Of a DNA stretch of 64,000 nt, positions 32,988 to 45,670 are shown piece after piece. A program made the position numbers and the translations under genes. Positions within the stretch are counted from its first letter, which is position 1, and every line of letters begins with the position of its first letter. Location: positions 14,198,001 through 14,262,000 of the forward strand of contig OU612075.1 in assembly GCA_914767715.1 (NCBI GenBank). Reading direction: 5' to 3'. The stretch comes from Membranipora membranacea (taxonomy: Eukaryota > Bryozoa > Gymnolaemata > Cheilostomatida > Membraniporidae). The notes beneath the pieces were generated by a model, which had not been told where the DNA came from, did not search any database, and saw only the letters and a program-made list of their open reading frames with translations.

Positions 32988-34591
32988 TTATGAGGGAACT
33001 TCAGGACCTCCAGTAGCATAATGACCAGTTATATCAGCACCACTCATATCAAACCCTGGGTTCTCTAGCTGTATCTTCTCAAGAGCTGCTTTCTTCTTCA
33101 TATTCTCAAACAACCAATCATCCGCAGTGTACTGATCTAAAATAACCAATCATCAGCAATCAATTTAGAAACCCAAAAAAAAACAATCATCAACAATGTA
33201 GCCTACAGACGCAAAATAACCATTAATCGACAAAGAACCTAACTCATGCAATGTTTAAGTGTAGCCCGGGTAGCTGTGATCGGCATTTGATTAAGTGTCA
33301 CCACTAGCAGTGATTGATGGTCAGTTTCAGAGGGAGCTGTCAGGAACATATAGTTAGACAAAACATACATTCTTTCATATAAAATATGTCTGAGAATAGT
33401 AAAATCTGGTAATCATATGATAGTCAGACGAATGTGTACAAACCTTTGAGAAGAGCGCTCCATGTGTTGGTCAGAGTTTTATCTTGCTTTTGCAGAACAA
33501 TACGCAGTGTTTTCTGATTCTTCTCAGATTCTAAAACAATTTCAGTACAAGGAAGCTGCATTATTGCCAATGTAATACACAATACCATGTACTACCAGAA
33601 AAGACAGTGATAAAAAATGAGAGTGAAGTAATTTGTTCAGAATAAGCCGATAGCTTGAGCACAAATTATATTTGGAAGGAAATCAGCTGTATGATCTAAT
33701 GGGGTTGTGACATACCGAGCGTCCATATAGTTCCTTTTGAGACAACTGAATTGAAGAGCTCTCCCTGAAAGAACAGAACAAAGTATAAAGGTCGTACCAA
33801 ATTGCTTTGATTCACTCCTAACAGGAAAATAATTTGTCTGGTTTCCATGTAAAATGCGTCCTTTGTTGTTGACAGAATAATAGACACTTTTCTGAGCTCT
33901 GATTAATGCCTCAATTTGGAGTTGTCCTCTCTCCAGTTTGGTACTTTTAACCCACACCGCATAGGAAAAACGTGCTGAAAGAGGGTTATCTTGAAAACCC
34001 TTTATGTCAGGATAAAAATGATTTTTGATTCAGAATCTGCACCATTGAAAACCCTGTGAGTGAGGGTTTCCAAATCATTGGAGGCTTGAATGTTGATAAA
34101 TCTTATTTTAGTAACGAAATTCATGAAAAATTCCATGAAATTTGTCCGCAAAACTGGCAGAATTGATATAATTGACTATGCGTATACCAAAAATATTTCC
34201 CAAACTATGTCCCTTTTTCAATGGTGCAGATTCTGAATCAAAAATCATTTTTATCCTAACATAAGCGGTTTTCAAGATAACCCTCTTTTCAGCATGTTTT
34301 TTCTACGCGGCGTGGGTTAAAAGTACCAAACTGGAGAGAGGACAACTCCGAATTGAGGCATAAATCAGAGCTTAGAAAACTGTCTATTAAGGAGTTACAG
34401 CCTACCTCTATAATTGAAATTTCACCAAGTTTCACCACAAGCTTTCCTTGTTGGCTAAACACTGAGACTTCCTTTGACTTGAGGGTGTTCTCCACACTGA
34501 TCTCTAGGGATACCTCGTCAAGGGTTTGATACCATAAGCCCCAATTAGTTTTACATGACACAATTCCACTCCTTTCATCAAAATCAGCCAT
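32988..34591 (-). CDS. NUDCD2: NudC domain-containing protein 2 (NUDCD2) orthologue, complete
   Basis: Four exons on the minus strand join in phase: 34406-34591, 33716-33764, 33444-33530 and 32988-33136, giving 156 residues, essentially the size of the vertebrate protein (157). Exon 1 reads 'MADFDERSGIVSC' and 'WGLWYQTLDEVSLEISV', the start of the CS (p23-like) domain. Exon 2 has 'KGTIWTL', the WTL signature of NudC domains; exon 3 'TLRIVLQKQ'. The tail 'LENPGFDMSGADITGHYATG' is the conserved NUDCD2 end. NudC-family proteins act as Hsp90 co-chaperones in the cytoplasm and at centrosomes. The start is the ATG at 34591; the in-frame GTG upstream is not needed. Intron 1 carries a foldback element (33878-34390). 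The gene converges on the ZU5 gene. Confidence 0.95.
33878..34390. mobile_element. Large foldback element in NUDCD2 intron 1
   Basis: Arms of about 180 bp are inverted copies: left 33878-34058 (with CTCTCTCCAGTTTGGTAC and AAAGAGGGTTATCTTG), right 34208-34390 (with CAAGATAACCCTCTTTTC and GTACCAAACTGGAGAGAG). The loop of about 150 bp is unique. There is no coding capacity. The right arm ends 16 bases from the exon 1 donor, so the hairpin would form in the pre-mRNA close to the 5' splice site. Confidence 0.8.
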
Positions 34592-35019
34592 TCTACCATT
34601 CACAGCTCCTGTCAGAGAATAAAATTATGCATTTTTGGAAAAATAAATGTTAATATGGCATTATTTACCTTATCCTTCTTATATTCTTCTTCTCTTAGAC
34701 CTCCCAACTTGTTCCTTATTTTCATGGCCTTAATGGTATCCATCACAGTAAACATTAGCAAAGCCACTTCTTTTGCCTTGGCAAGTTTCTGTATTTTCCA
34801 GCACGCAGAGCCAAAACTCCTATGGCCTTCCATACATGCTATAGCTCCCAGGGTTCGAACATGTTGGGCTTTCTATGCCATGGTTGAGTAAAAATTAAAT
34901 ACCCATAGTCTACCCTAGCTTATGATCAACTTTCAACCCCAGCAATCCTGGTAACTTGAACCTGTCTCCACCAACTTGACGTGTGGCGAATGCCTGGGCA
35001 AGGGCACACTTAGGCATAA
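34592..35019. other. Upstream flank of NUDCD2
   Basis: Holds the likely promoter region of NUDCD2. Open frames on both strands at 34612-34891 have no recognisable domain. Nothing else is supportable. Confidence 0.3.
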
Positions 35020-35515
35020 TTTGTTGAATCGCCTGATAGCCTGGGTAGATACATTTATAGCCACAACCAAGTCATAAAAATGTTTTACAAATATTATGTC
35101 ATGAAGAAGTGTGAATTTCCTGATGCTGGTGGGAAAGCTGTGAAAATATTTTGCAGTTCAGTCTGTCCTCACAGAGCAGCTCAGCACGCCAAAGCAAATT
35201 GTGATCACACACCAAAGACCAGACTTGATTGTCTGGACTGACTTAGTGCTGGCATAAACTGTGCCCTTGGAATAAAGATTTTCATACAAGCACAAGAGAA
35301 AATTGATTAGGTATGACGATCTAGCGACACAATGCCAAGACAAAGGATGGAATTGCAATTTATTCGCAGTGGAAGTAGGCTCCCATAGATTTGTGGCTAG
35401 GTCGGCTTCTAAATTTCTAGCCAGAGTTGGGCTGTCAGGCAGCGAGCTCAAGAAGGTCATAAAAAGTGTAGTTTATGAGGCAGAGAGAGCTTCAGCATGG
35501 ATTTGGAAATAGCCA
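35020..35515 (+). pseudogene. Retroelement C-terminal nuclease-like fragment
   Basis: Broken frames give 'RPDLIVWTD', then 'TVPLE', then 'KRKLIRYDDLATQCQDKGWN', 'FAVEVGSHRF' and 'VVYEAERASAWIWK'. From memory of such sequences, this order (P-D, E-x-T-V-P, R-K-x-x-K-Y-x-x-L, V-E-V-G-x-R-G, A-E-x-A-S-x-W-x-W) is a C-terminal module of repeated retroelement polyproteins in invertebrates and looks like a PD-(D/E)XK nuclease fold. In this copy the E before T-V-P is replaced by a stop, so it is inactive. The upstream RT part is not recognisable. Confidence 0.5.
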
Positions 35516-37083
35516 ATGTGTTGGCTATGATTGAACCCAACCAACTAGAGCAAACAGCAAACGAGCTAATTTGGAAGACAGAAGCGAATTGTTCCTATAG
35601 CTTGTAAGCTGGGGTCTAGTCCAATTACTTAGGTTGTTATCCTCTGAAATGGATTAATCTGAGGGGATCATGTGATGATGAGATACCAACACAGGTAGGG
35701 ATTATGCCTTTTTTATGGAAATAAAAGAATATTAATCTCCGGAGGGTGCAATATCAAAGATAGGTTTTACGCGTTGCAAATTAAGCTTTAAAAAAATACC
35801 TGTACATACAAGACAGGCAGAGCGAGACACAGTGATCACGGTTAGCTCACTTGCTGTAGCCTAAACAGCTCCGCTCCCTGACTTGTGAATGACAATGTGG
35901 TGATTTTTATTAGCGAAATATGGCACAGCGCTGTATATTTGGGTCTTTTTTTGCGCAAACAAAGCTTCTCACAGACTGAAAAGCTATGCTTGGACATCGT
36001 CTCTAGTCGAAGCAAGTCTTGACTCTGCACATTGTTGGGCAATCAACCTGCTGCCTTTCACAAGTGCTACCATGCTATTCGGTGAGTGTTTGAGCATTGG
36101 TCGCTGTCCTCTGTCGTTTTCACTCCTTTGGCAGTATACCATCTGCCTACATGCAGAGTTATCTTCATAGCGGTTCTCTAACACCTCTTTATATCCCTTA
36201 TTATTTCTGTATATTTGTGCCATGATTTGGTCTTTCATCCTCCCCCTTTCCTGGTATACCCTGGAGGTATAATTCCATATACACTGTGTGTTTATCAGCA
36301 GCCAGGAAGTACAGACAGTGACACATGCTATTAATATCTTCAGAAAGTATGATAGCCATGTGTTGCTAAGCCTGTCTTGACATGCCTGTCAATGTCATTT
36401 GTCAGGACAGTGTTGGCTCTGATTGCATAGATTCTATAGATTTGGGCATACCCAAACTCAACCAATCCTGGCCAACACATTGGCTATGTTATGTGATGAG
36501 TAGCATTATAATAGTAATACAATATATATATATATTTATATACAATACCATGCATGCATTACGCAAGAATTAGTAACTAGTACCAAGGACCCTGCCTGTC
36601 AAATTAAATTATTATCCAATAAATAATTATAATAATTTAATATATACTATAGATACATACAAAGGAGTGTAATTTTAGGGACCTTATGAGTCCTGCCTGA
36701 TGGCCTTAAGGCCTTTATCTTGATGGTGAAGCAATTAACAATGTCAGCAAAGTATGCAGGGAGAATGTGAGTAAAATCTTGAAATTACTGTATGCACTTA
36801 TAAGACTTTTGTGAGAAATTGAGTTGCTGAGCCTTGAGTTTCACTTTTCAGCATAATCAACAAATCAAATGTTTCATTGGCTGTTTTGTTTTTGAGCATC
36901 CAATTAGATTTCAGATATCAACTATTTTAAACTGCTTATCTCAACTCAAATTTCATTGGGTTAATTTGATCCAATCATATGCCTAGACCCAAATCCTATA
37001 TTACAAACAGGAAATATTGAGAAGTGATACTCACTGTCCAACATTGCTGCAAGATCACAGTCACCTTTCTTGTTGGTGAGAAA
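35516..37083. other. Gene-free stretch
   Basis: A minus-strand frame at 35984-36238 is open but has no recognisable motif. An (AT)n tract lies near 36520-36545. I see no supported gene. Confidence 0.35.
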
Positions 37084-37205
37084 AAAAGGGTGAATGCTAG
37101 GGTGCAGGTCTATGTTCCGTTCGGATCTATGTTCCGTATGGGTCTATGTTCCGCTGATTTTTGGGTCTTTAGTCCGCTGCTCCTGCCTATACTCAATGCC
37201 CATAT
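37084..37205 (+). repeat. TCTATGTTCCG repeat block (plus orientation)
   Basis: Repeats of TCTATGTTCCG with linking bases ('GGTCTATGTTCCGTTCGGA', 'GGGTCTATGTTCCGCTGA'), ending in GGGTCTTTAGTCCGCTG. The inverse of this block is at 48195-48275. Confidence 0.6.
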
Positions 37206-37505
37206 TATGTTTCGCCCCAACTGATACTTGATAACTCCAAAAAAAGGCAACTCCCTATAATAAAAAAGAGAATACAGGGAGAGTGGGAATCATAGCAAAA
37301 CCCAACTGTTATCAATGAACCAATGAGTTGGTAATACACTTGAGCTCAACCATTTAAGTTAGATTTGGCAATATGCCTTATCTTCTCATGGGATTTATCA
37401 ACCTTGACAAAAGTTAGCATCACGCCATTTTTAATAACCGATGGAATTTGCATTACAAAAATTTATGCTGTTCTGAATGGGCATTAAAAACAGGCGCTGG
37501 CAACA

Positions 37506-37617
37506 GGTGTTGTAAGACGTGTGGCCTGTGCTGTATGGGACACGTCTTACAGCACTCAAGGCCTATACAGTTTTGTTGTGTTCCATACAGCACCTGCCAC
37601 AGGTCTTATAACACCCA
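37506..37617. mobile_element. Imperfect foldback element
   Basis: Left arm GGTGTTGTAAGACGTGTGGC and CTGTGCTGTATGG is mirrored by CCATACAGCACCTGCCACAG and GTCTTATAACACC. A shorter inner repeat (GACACGTCTTACAGCAC) gives a second fold. Confidence 0.55.
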
Positions 37618-40599
37618 TTGCACCTCAGGAAGTTGTATGAGTGTTTAATGGAACTGAGTACTTAAAATGCATTTAGTACGCAACACTGCCTGCACCATCA
37701 AACTCTCTAATATGATATTTTTTATAAGATTGGGGACACAGTTGAAACTAACAGTTGGACAGCATATCGAACGGCAAAGTTCTGTTGAAATACAGATCTG
37801 ATAATTTCACGCTGGTTATCGTTATGCCGGCTGTTGCTGCCGAGTGGTGAAGCCTTTTTAGAAAAATCCTGACAAACAAACGTTGCTCAAAATCCTCGCT
37901 CCTTAAGTCTTTCAATTTAGACAAATTCATTTCCAAATTGTCCATTCAGAATATGGTTCCATCATCCAAAAAGCAATATGACTTGCAATTTGACATGTTA
38001 CAGGCGGAATAATCAGATAGCGATTTTAATGCTTTTTAATCAAACACCAGTTGTCTCCTCTCTCTCCATGGATAGACAACTAGCTGATAATTATAATAAT
38101 AAAAATTCATTATTAAAAACACTCGTAAAAATTTTTGATTACTAGACATTGAACATTCAACATTATCAATATAAATCGTTTTCATTGATACTTATCACTG
38201 AGTTAAATGAAAAATCTAGCTTAGAATTATTATGAATAGCTTGTCAACTTTAGTGACTTAAGCGGTAAAATGCCTCTTTTTGCAGGCGAAAAGATGGTAC
38301 ACAATTATTATATTGTTAAGCAGTGAAACAGGAAAAGTTCCATCTAACATTTGATGTTTTTTGATGTGACTGCAATTATAATAGTATAATCAATGAGTTT
38401 TCAAACACTAAATCAACAGTTTGTGTCATCATAGTCTCTGAGAGAAAGGTTTCAGAGATAGGCACACTCTCTAATGTAGCTCAGCCACTCTAAAAATCAC
38501 CTGCAAAAAATTGTCTCGCTTCTATTCCTAAGTACATAAAAAATGTCATGAGACTGTTTGGAAATAAGGTAACCGGTTCAAACATATTCTGAACTGGGTA
38601 AAAACTGATCCAATATAATTGAACAGTGAAAACGTATTTAATCGATAAAATCAATCTACACTTTTTCCCATGTTTTGAATTCAGAGTTTTGGCCCCTTAT
38701 CAGTTAGGAGCGGAATGATTCAAGGACCATACATGTTCCTCTGTTATAGATTTGTATGTCTATATATATATACATGATATATATACACATAGTATTTATA
38801 TGAAACTTAACTCTACAACAATGGACTAATTGGGTTTCCCTAGATCATGTTTATGAATGAATGTGATAGGTTACCAAAAGTTGAGATGTAGGAATTATGT
38901 TTATTAAGTTTTTGAGATATAAATTAAATATTGAGGAGGGGCACCTTGTTTATATCAGTCAACATGGTAATGAATATGCGGAATGTTTTCAGATTTGCCA
39001 TGTTATCACTGTTAACAATATACTGTTACCCCTACAGATGTCACAGCTATTGGGGGTAGTTACATGTTGAGTTGGTGAACTGAAAAATCTAGAACCTGAC
39101 AAGACCAAACTCATGAGTACTAGTGCTGCGGATCTGTATTTTTTATATCATAACAGCATCATCCCCGTTTACTGTTGGAATTGTCCAAACAGTGTGATCA
39201 TGAATTTACGACAGGCGAGCTCTATGTTAAAAGTATGCATGTAATTGCAGTAATTATTGACAGGGCACAATTAAACTAAGACAATCTGCTTGAAAGAGAC
39301 AGCTGACAGCGCAACCTTGATGGTGAGCTTTCTGGTCAAGGAACCTGATATGAGCGCCCCTACATTTCTTTTCTTGTTTGAATATGAACTTGCTTGACAT
39401 GAAGGAAACATTGTTGCTGCCGATTTTTGCTCTGATCTGTTTCATTTTATTGTTTAATTTTAAATATACGGAGGCGTGTATATTGAAAATTAGATCATTT
39501 TTGGAAGTAGAAACTCTATTTATGATGATCTCTGCAATCAATAGATTCAGCAACACTAGCTGAAAAAGTTGCCAAGTTGAAGATGTATCATTTACCAATC
39601 GTCATTTGATTATAGAACCATGGTATAACTCATCATATCAATTTGAATCACAAGGTACTGGTGTGAGTGTATTTGTAGATTTCAAGATCAAAGAAACTAA
39701 TAAAAATCAAACGCGATACTAGAACAACGCTAAAATTGCAAGAATCAAATCTACTCATTGGATCGAACGAAACCATGAACAGGTCTTCAAGAAGCTCAAG
39801 CCGGAGTAGTGTATCTGGTTGCTCATTTTAATACATGAAGATTTTTTGCAAGGGTCATTTCAGGTAAACAGTATCACCTACTTAACTCGACAACTCTGCT
39901 GTTTGCTGCGTCGCAAATGATGCTGGTGGTGGCGTCAAAACCATTTTGATTGCACAGTGAAGTGCATTGAATTCAATTCAATTTCTCTCAATTTTTTCTA
40001 GACCACATAACGCTATACTTTGGCACCCTGCAGCGAATATAACATAATACCCTGATGTAGTATATTTTTTGATGTTGTAGAGGTGCTCCAAAACCGGGGC
40101 AAATCCATTGGAGAAGGCCATCATTAACATACATAATATGAAAAACAATTCAAGTTCCCAGGTTTCAGATATCAATTGTCATTTAATGAGGTTGTATTTT
40201 ACGACATGGTGAGCTATGTTGGAATTGAAAGATCAGTAGTTCTTCTATAATATTTCAATAAGCAAAAATCAATGCCCATAATGCGGCAGACGAAATACAT
40301 GTAATGTCTGATTGCCAAAACTATGTTTATAAAAGCAATTTCACATTATACTTTTTTATGTATACCCGAACATAATTTAGGTTCTTACTCCTTAGATGGC
40401 TGCAAGTGCGAGTTTGTGGCATCACATTACAACTATTCACTTTGGTTTGATAATGTTTGTAAGGAATTTGATGATGTGATGCCTCAAACTTGCATATACA
40501 GCTATCTGAGCACTTTTAACGCATCAGAATGTCTCTTGAAGTACAAATTGGAGTTGTCTGCTACGGGTTGTTGAGCAGACAATCTGAAAGAAGCTTGGC
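37618..40599. other. Gene-free AT-rich stretch
   Basis: About 3 kb with only short shadow frames. A 20-bp-arm inverted repeat at 40405-40496 (GCGAGTTTGTGGCATCACAT and its near inverse) is the only structure I see. Part of it may be decayed extension of the gypsy fragment to the right. Confidence 0.35.
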
Positions 40600-41400
40600 T
40601 TTAGCTGCACAGCATATTCCCGAGATCAATTGCTGCGGGACTCAGGCCAAAAGCAAGAGCTAAAATTGACAAAAATTTGTCGTTGGGTGATAGCTCGGCC
40701 ACCAGACTACCTGTCGAGCAGCTCTGCAGGTTTAGCAGTACCCTGGTGTCCAGCATGTGCATGTGCAATATAGGCACTACGCAAACTAGTAGGTACATCA
40801 AGTCTATCATTAAACATGAGACATCCTTTGTACCCGGGCAATTTATGACTGCTTGTTTCTTCGCCAACCCTCGACCAAATACTGCTTGAATTTAACTGCG
40901 ACATCATCAGTCACGGTGGCTTCAAACGCCTCTATTTCATGTATATCAGGGACTAAGTCCTCACAAATACTGTCAATAAAGTACTCAACAGCTGCACAGT
41001 GCTTCACACTGGCTGCACTGTAAGCCTCGTTGGGTCGGCTCAAACTATCGGCAACAAACATCTTAACACCAAAATTTTTATATCCATACCTCATTATCCT
41101 CATTTTGAACCTTTGCACCCTCGGTGGTAGATCACTCAGATCTTTACCACCTAGAATTTGTACCAAGGGTTTATGGACCGTTTCAACTTCAAACTTTCGA
41201 CCTATCATATACTAGTCAAACTGCCCACATGATGACAAGAGTTTCCTTCTCTACCATCGAAGAGCGTGTCTAAGTGTCAGTCATCTTACGCGAGGCATAT
41301 TCCAATGGTTGCCAGATATCTTTACCAGATTCCTGGAGCAAAACAGCACCAAACGCGCTGGATATTGATAACAATCGCAACTTGCATATTATTAGGAAGT
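40600..41400 (-). pseudogene. Ty3/gypsy retrotransposon fragment (RNase H to integrase N-terminus)
   Basis: Read right to left: RNase H start 'FGAVLLQESGKDIWQPLEYA' with 'SRK' (about 41360-41285), 'VEKETLVIMWAV' (about 41245), 'HKPLVQILGG', 'DLPPRVQRFKMRIMRYGY' and 'VADSLSR' (41208-41030), a linker, then the integrase zinc-finger start 'HAHAGHQGTAK' (about 40740). This is the K02A2.6-like order of metazoan gypsy elements. There are frame breaks at about 41270, 41215 and 40860. No LTR is visible and the integrase core is missing or unrecognisable. Confidence 0.75.
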
Positions 41401-42277
41401 TGCTTAGTCCTTGGTTTAAAAAAGACAAAATTTTGGTTATCCATCACTCATTACATTGTATTGAAGCTGTTATACTTTATCAAAATACACCATAAAATAA
41501 TCGTATAAAATGAATTTTAAGCTTTATTCTCAGGGAGAGGAATAAATAATTACCGGAAAATACATTTGAGGTTTGGCTGAGATCTATGGGAGCACAGAGG
41601 ATAGAGTTCCATTTTCCCCTATGGGGATTATATAAAAATTATGGAAATGGACCAAAATATAAATCCTCGTTCTTAAATCATTATAAATGGCTACAACGCC
41701 CATTAATTTTTTTTAAATCACAACACTGATGCTTCAGTAGGTGTGGTTATTTGTTTGCTTGTAGCTGGTGAATGGTACTGAGTTTCTTTAAGATGCTCTG
41801 TCTTTCTATGGCAGTCTAAAAAATAAATAAAGATTACAATATCCAGAAAGCTAGCTGCAACATTGATTGGCATCGCAAAGCAGCCAGAAAAATAACTATT
41901 AGTATTAGGTTATTATGGGATTATCATGTTAAAGGTGCTATGCAATAACTAGCCACTAAAGATGCATGTAGTTTTAGCTACCGAGTGGGTACTAGTGTAA
42001 AATTAGGTCATTTTGTGTATAGGTTTGTCATAATTATCTATATGGGTATTTCTATCCCTTGTCCGATATGAGGGAGGGTAGTGGTGTGAGACTGCACATT
42101 TCAGAGAGGTAATTGACACCCTAACTCGAAGACTGTTAGACAATTTTTTCTTTCATGTGTGTTTATTGCTAGAGATAAAATTGATAACATATATAGATAA
42201 AGTTCAATTGAGTATGACTCAGAGAAAGGCAAAAAAAGATTTAATCAAAAATTGTAGATAATTGCAATAGAAACATG
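41401..42277. other. Gene-free stretch
   Basis: AT-rich, with shadow frames only. Its first part may be decayed gypsy reverse transcriptase. Confidence 0.3.
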
Positions 42278-42640
42278 TCAAAAGCAAAGGGACAGTCTTA
42301 TAGCCTGCGCTAGGGCGTAGACAGCCCAATTGTAAAGCTTGAAGGTCAAATACAAGACACACGTACAGGACAAGTGCCCCTTCCAGCTGCAGTCATCACT
42401 GCCCCCCAGACAGGAAGCCAGTGGGTAAAAACAACGGTAATACAGGTCAACCATTGTTTTGCTATCAAAATAAGGGAGAGCTGCCCTAATCAATGTTAAA
42501 ATTAGGTTGAATTTTCGGCAGTGGTCCACGAGGTTATTCATATCAGTTATATTAGAGTCAAGAATAATGCCTAAAAAATTGTGTTTTACAGCTGAGATCA
42601 ATTTTATATTCCGCCAAAACAATTTGCTTTTTTGGCGATT
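42278..42640 (-). pseudogene. LINE reverse-transcriptase thumb fragment
   Basis: The minus strand reads 'KHNFLGIILDSNITDMNNLV', 'HCRKFNLILTLIRAALPYF' and 'KTMVDLYYRCFYPL', the usual C-terminal RT signature (FLGVxxD...KxxLxxLYxSxIxPxL). It covers about 115 codons and loses similarity after the 'PLASCLGG' stretch. No RT palm is seen nearby. Confidence 0.65.
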
Positions 42641-43849
42641 TTAAAATAATTTGGAACGTTTTTGAATAATTTAGAGTGAGCCTGTTGGCCATGCACCAAG
42701 TTTCAACTTTTGAAATTTCTTGTCTTCATAGGTTTATTACTGATAGACAGCCTCTTTGATGTCGGTAGACTAAGAATGTTCCACACAGTATAGTTGTAGA
42801 GTCGTCGTTAGAGAAGTGGCGACTTTTGAGTCAGTTCAGTTGGTGTTGGTTTATGTTGCTCGGCGTGTTATGGGATATGAGCAGGAAGATCTCTCATAAC
42901 AAGAGGGGAAATTGAACCCAGGACCTTTTGCTATCAAAACTTATAACAACTGACAACAAATTTAGGTATTGTGATTGTAAAAATACTTTCTTTCTGGGGA
43001 AAAAAATTTGCTGATTGCTATAAATAGAAATATAAACACTTCCACAGAGAGAAGCTATTTTTTGGTTACAGTACTTATGGAATGAAAATGAAAGTAACAC
43101 CTTTGTACATACCCATATCTCGATACGCGGTAGGCATGATGGACACTACCTCCAAGCGGCTCAACACCTCAGCTGATAGTTCACATCCCCGTACATATCA
43201 ATTCTATTTACCAACCAGCACTGTAGGTCACTCTGAAATAGTGTGAAGATGAACAGATGGACACTTTCTCATCTTAGCACTGGTATCCTGTCATTAGGGA
43301 TAGGGTGATGGGTTGATGCAGACCTCCCAATCAGGACATATTATGTTTTTCGGTACAAAATTACCTTGATTGAAACTTGGAACCAAAATAGTTTATCCGC
43401 AAGGGTAGTTGATATGATGTACATTCAATGTCAATATTTTTACTGCCCAACTGCGAATTACCATATGCATTATGTCTTTCAGCTTTGTTTTTTTTTCAAT
43501 CCTCATATCGTACCTTCTGGGCTCACTTATGGGGCAAAGGCAAGTGGTATTTTTCACGTTCATGATAACTTAACAAACCTGATGTAGATTGGTGGAAATC
43601 ATCTCAAGTCGCAGCCAAATGCACAACTAATTTTCTCCGCATAGGATCTGATAAAAATAAAGCAAAATAATTATGTACTTTATGTATATACCTACATGTC
43701 CTGGTGTGCTATGGCAAGTGACCAATTCTTAGCTGGAACAGGTAGGGGGCAGGATAAAATATGAAAACTAGCAAAAAAGTCAAGAACAAGACCAACAGTT
43801 ATTTCTGCAATAGAGGTGGTTGTTTTGTAGATATTATGATATTATGAAA
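42641..43849. other. Gene-free stretch
   Basis: No gene or repeat that I can support; short shadow frames only. Confidence 0.3.
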
Positions 43850-44520
43850 AATTTGCTTGAGGAATGTACAATCCGGTGCCAGACTCAGCCAGTCCCAATC
43901 CTGGATAGAGACGGGTTCAGCGACAGGCAGAGCATCCGGCCGGAAAAACTATGCCACAGACTGTAATAAAACCAGAGAGAACCAGACTATGCCAAGGCAT
44001 CTCCCTTGTTGGGGACCTTGTGGAAAGTAGGCGAGCGAGGTAGACGATTATCAAGCTAGCGGCCCTAAACATTGCTACACTCACAAATAAGAGTAGAGAG
44101 ATAGCTGATACGATGGTGAGGCGTAACATATGCCTACAGGAGACCAGATGGGAGGAGAAAGGCCTGGAGGAAAGGCAAGATACATTGACGATGGCGTCAA
44201 GCTGTACAACAGTGGCGGGATAAGACCGAGGAATGGTGTGGGATGAGTCATGTAACCAGGTAATCTGAGGGGATTATCAATTTGAACTTGGTGACCAAAA
44301 GGCAGACCTATAACATCGTTTCTGCCTATGCGAACAGCAAGACTGTGACGAGGAGGCCAAAGACAGATTTTGGACAGTTTGTTGCAGTGCTGCAGATGTG
44401 CTTATCTTGGCCGGAGACATGAACGGGCATACTGGAAGTGCAAGTTGATCGCTTAGAGACAAATGTGCAATAGCCATCAAAAACAGTGGAGTTCGAACAG
44501 AGATAAAATCGCATAACACA
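43850..44520 (+). pseudogene. LINE apurinic-endonuclease domain fragment
   Basis: In changing frames the plus strand gives 'LNIATLTNKSREIADTMV'-like sequence, then 'RRNICLQETRWEEKGLEE' (about 44115-44170, the catalytic Q-E-T motif) and 'DVLILAGDMNGHTGSAS' (about 44395-44445, the G-D-x-N motif). These two motifs in this order identify the APE-type endonuclease of non-LTR retrotransposons (RTE/CR1-like). Several stops and frame changes make it dead. No reverse transcriptase follows; a tandem array begins about 80 bases later. Confidence 0.72.
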
Positions 44521-44599
44521 ATGAACTACTTCCAGAACCAGGTATAAACAATATGCTAAATTTGTCTTCTCGGACTTTGATAGCTATTCTGCGATGAGA

Positions 44600-45670
44600 A
44601 CCTACTCTTTGGCAGCCGTCGGTTGCCCAACGGACAAATAGGCTTCCGGTTGCTTTTAACGCTACCGGACATAAAATTCATGGGACAGGATTGGCTTGTA
44701 ACAGATGCAAATGCACTTTAGACAGAGATGGGTTTTGTTACGGTGGAGTTTGCTGTGAAAGAAACCCATCAGGACGCCTATTTGGTGTCCAACGGTTGCC
44801 AAATAGCCATCCGGATGGGTCTGTTTTACAATTGACATCTGCCATGAAGCCATCCGGTTGCAAAATTTGCAACAGGATTGGTTTGTGACTGCCGAGCTTT
44901 GAAATTGATATAATGTGAAATGGATATTTGTCATGAGTGGATGGACCTTTAACGTAAAGATTTGTGGTGGACCGGCCACATTTTTCGCATTATAGCTGCA
45001 ACAAACCCATCCAGACAGGCTTGGAATAGTAATGTTTGCTAAATTAACTCCATCCGGGTGGGTTTTGTTTGAGCAGTAATATTTGCTGTAACCATTCTTC
45101 CAGATGAGCCAAATGTGTCCGGTAAATGGCCATCAGCAACATCTCTCCATAAAAGGGCCATCCGCTTATGACGAATACCCATGCGGCAATGCTAACTGGC
45201 CATCCATTTCACCTTGTATCAATCTCGAAGTGTGACTGTAACAAACCCATCCGAATGGCCATATGGCAACTGATGGTTGCCAACTACTCATCCATATGGG
45301 CTTGGAGCAGTAACAAACTCATCTGCATAGGCTGAGGATAGACCAGAGATGTGTGGCGGATGGCCATTTACAGAAAACATTTTTAGTACAACAGCTTGTA
45401 GCAGTAATACTTTCTGTAACAAACCCATTTGTATGGGCTTGGAGCAGAAATTTTTGGTGTAACAAACCCAACCAAATGGGCTTAGAGCATTAATATTTGC
45501 TGTTACAGCCCTATTCAGATGGGGTTGTCGCCCCGATGATGAGTGACTACAATCCATCCTCCTCTGCTACATACCAATCCACCTTTGTCAAATACGTGCC
45601 TGGATGCCTTTTATGTAACCGGATGTCTATTTGGCAACTAACAGATGTCGATGCCAGGCAGACATCTAGC
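44600..45670. repeat. Degenerate array of CCATCCGGATGG-type units
   Basis: Imperfect units of roughly 40-60 bp recur about 20 times, built from 'AACAAACCCATCC', 'ATGGGCTTGGAGCAGTAATA' and 'TTTGCTGT', and from 'GGTTGCCAAATAGCCATCC'. The core CCATCCGGATGG is palindromic, so units occur in both senses. Open frames with repeated 'PSGCKICNR' on one strand are products of the repeat. Confidence 0.72.

Noticed and set aside
40323-40574. Cysteine-containing plus-strand frame of 83 codons
   Set aside because: Much of it is a short inverted repeat and the region borders a decayed gypsy element; no signal peptide or splice support.
44691-44888. Cys-rich frame 'ACNRCKCTLDRDGFCYGGVC' resembling a zinc or toxin-like module
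   Set aside because: It is read from the CCATCCGGATGG array; the cysteines recur with the DNA unit and change frame.
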